Shown one piece after another: positions 62,889 to 64,000 of a DNA stretch of 64,000 nt. Under the pieces are notes generated by a model. It did not search any database. It was not told the origin of the DNA and was given only the letters and a program-made list of their open reading frames with translations. The position numbers and the translations under genes are program-made. The stretch's first letter is position 1, and the number at the start of each line of letters is the position of its first letter. Source of the stretch: Euryodendron excelsum (lineage: Eukaryota; Streptophyta; Magnoliopsida; Ericales; Pentaphylacaceae); the NCBI GenBank assembly GCA_033060915.1, contig CM065381.1, positions 8,549,001-8,613,000 of the forward strand. Reading direction: 5' to 3'.

Positions 62889-64000
62889 TTCTCTCAGATG
62901 GATGGCCCTGCCTTGCGAGTGAGCGAGCTATGGAACCAATCATAATGTCTGTAGATTAGCAATTTCTCAAAACTTTGGGTTTAGTTATTGAGTAAGAGTA
63001 TGTATGTAATAAAACAATACTAGAAGGTTACTTTGGTTTCATGCAGGTGAGACAGGTGACTGGGCAAAAAAGGTGCATATGGAAGGATAAAGATAATTAA
63101 TTTTGGGATAAGGAATAGTTGAGCTCCCATGAGTTAAACTGCAGAGAGTAGTAGATTTGTGATTTAATAGGGTTGCCCCAATTTGGGACGGTGGGCTTTT
63201 GTGTTTTTGGGGAAAATGCCCCCTGCTGTGTGTTGTTTGCTGATGATTCAGTTTTGAACTTCTAATGGACAAAATAGAGGCAAACTTTACCTTGGAAGAA
63301 AGTTTTTAAGAATCACAAGCTCTCCATGGGTTAGTGAGGATTGATGATAGGGAAATGCTTGTGTAAAAGGAGGGAGAGGGACGAAGTGGGGTGGGAGCAG
63401 TGTATTGCCTCAAGATACCAGACGAGCCTCTATATAAGAGATACTTGACTCCCTTATGAGACATACATTATCATGTACTATCCCTTTGTATTGCCTCCCT
63501 ATCTGTCTAGTCTTGGGATGCTTCGTTCTTCACTCAATCCTCTCCAAAATCTCTATGGTTTGATTTGACGTGCTTTGTGGCCCCTCAGTTACCTATCACA
63601 ACCCTATATGCCCTCATAAACAAAATTTGATTTTGGCTTAAAGAAGAAAAACTAAATGTTTGAAAACATTAGGTATAACAAAGTTATAGAAGTAAATCGC
63701 AGACGCCGAAGGAGACGGGGATGCGGTCGCGAGGAAGTGGATGCGGGCATTGCAGATGTTACGTACGGGCGGTCACCGCGATTGTGATTTTTTTTTACTA
63801 TGAAATATAGTGTTATGCATGTTTTGATTCCAAAATTGTTTATACTGTTGTTTTAGATGGCTTTTTTTTTAATGAATTTCAATAAACTTAAATGTTACAT
63901 TTATGCATCACTATTATAGTTATTATAATATAATACTATTTCTTTTACAAGTTCGCAGTTAGATGGTTAATTGAGTTTGGGAATTCAGTCATTAATTATA
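62889..64000. other. Presumed continuation of the H2A.Z intron, or intergenic
   Basis: No histone-fold exon (FPVGR and onwards) and no other gene was recognised. A small GC-rich patch lies at about 63700-63785. The minus-strand ORF at 63039-63272 shows no family features. Confidence 0.5.

Noticed and set aside
62889..64000. Second exon of H2A.Z after the gypsy element
   Set aside because: I looked for FPVGR-type codons after an AG acceptor on the plus strand and found none.

Overview
The window is nuclear DNA of a flowering plant, most likely a woody eudicot. The host genes have plant-type split structures (a Shaker K+ channel of the AKT1 type, a plant RING-CH membrane protein, an EG45-like secreted protein and the first exon of histone H2A.Z). 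The background is AT-rich, has many GA/CT and TA microsatellites, and carries typical plant transposons. The species cannot be fixed from the sequence; a Fagales-like tree is only a guess. No prokaryotic system, CRISPR array, rRNA or convincing tRNA gene was found.

Layout. 0-4.5 kb is a tandem duplication of a non-coding unit of about 2.1-2.2 kb; a SINE sits in one copy and is missing from the other. A long hairpin element follows at 4.6-4.9 kb. 4.9-15 kb is AT-rich intergenic DNA with a few possible transposon scraps. 15.3-22.5 kb (+) is an apparently intact 11-exon AKT1-type K+ channel gene of 883 codons. Converging on it from the right is a 6-exon RING-CH (MARCH-like) E3 ligase gene of 309 codons (-, 35.37 to 23.41 kb). 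Its introns hold at least four TIR transposons with 8-bp target duplications, an LTR-retrotransposon remnant and an unexplained coding-like fragment. 35.7-40 kb is intergenic. 40.0-40.5 kb (-) is a two-exon EG45-like/plant natriuretic peptide gene.

The right third is mostly retrotransposons. There is a decayed Ty1/copia copy at about 43.9-47 kb carrying a 328-bp poly-C tract. A 5'-truncated LINE (47.4-55.0 kb, -) is split by a full-length copia element (47.83-53.13 kb) with paired 257-bp LTRs and a perfect 5-bp target duplication. A short tandem array of TRIM-like LTR/primer-site modules lies at 55.5-56.4 kb. Finally, the first exon of an H2A.Z histone gene (57.33 kb, +) is followed by a 5.1-kb chromodomain-bearing Ty3/gypsy element (57.79-62.89 kb, -). 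The rest of the histone gene is not seen before the window ends.

The host genes do not form a pathway: one imports K+ at the plasma membrane, one probably ubiquitinates membrane proteins, one is an apoplastic peptide-like protein, and one is a chromatin component. Exon joins were worked out by eye. They rest on unbroken reading frames, splice-site dinucleotides and remembered family sequences, not on transcripts or searches.
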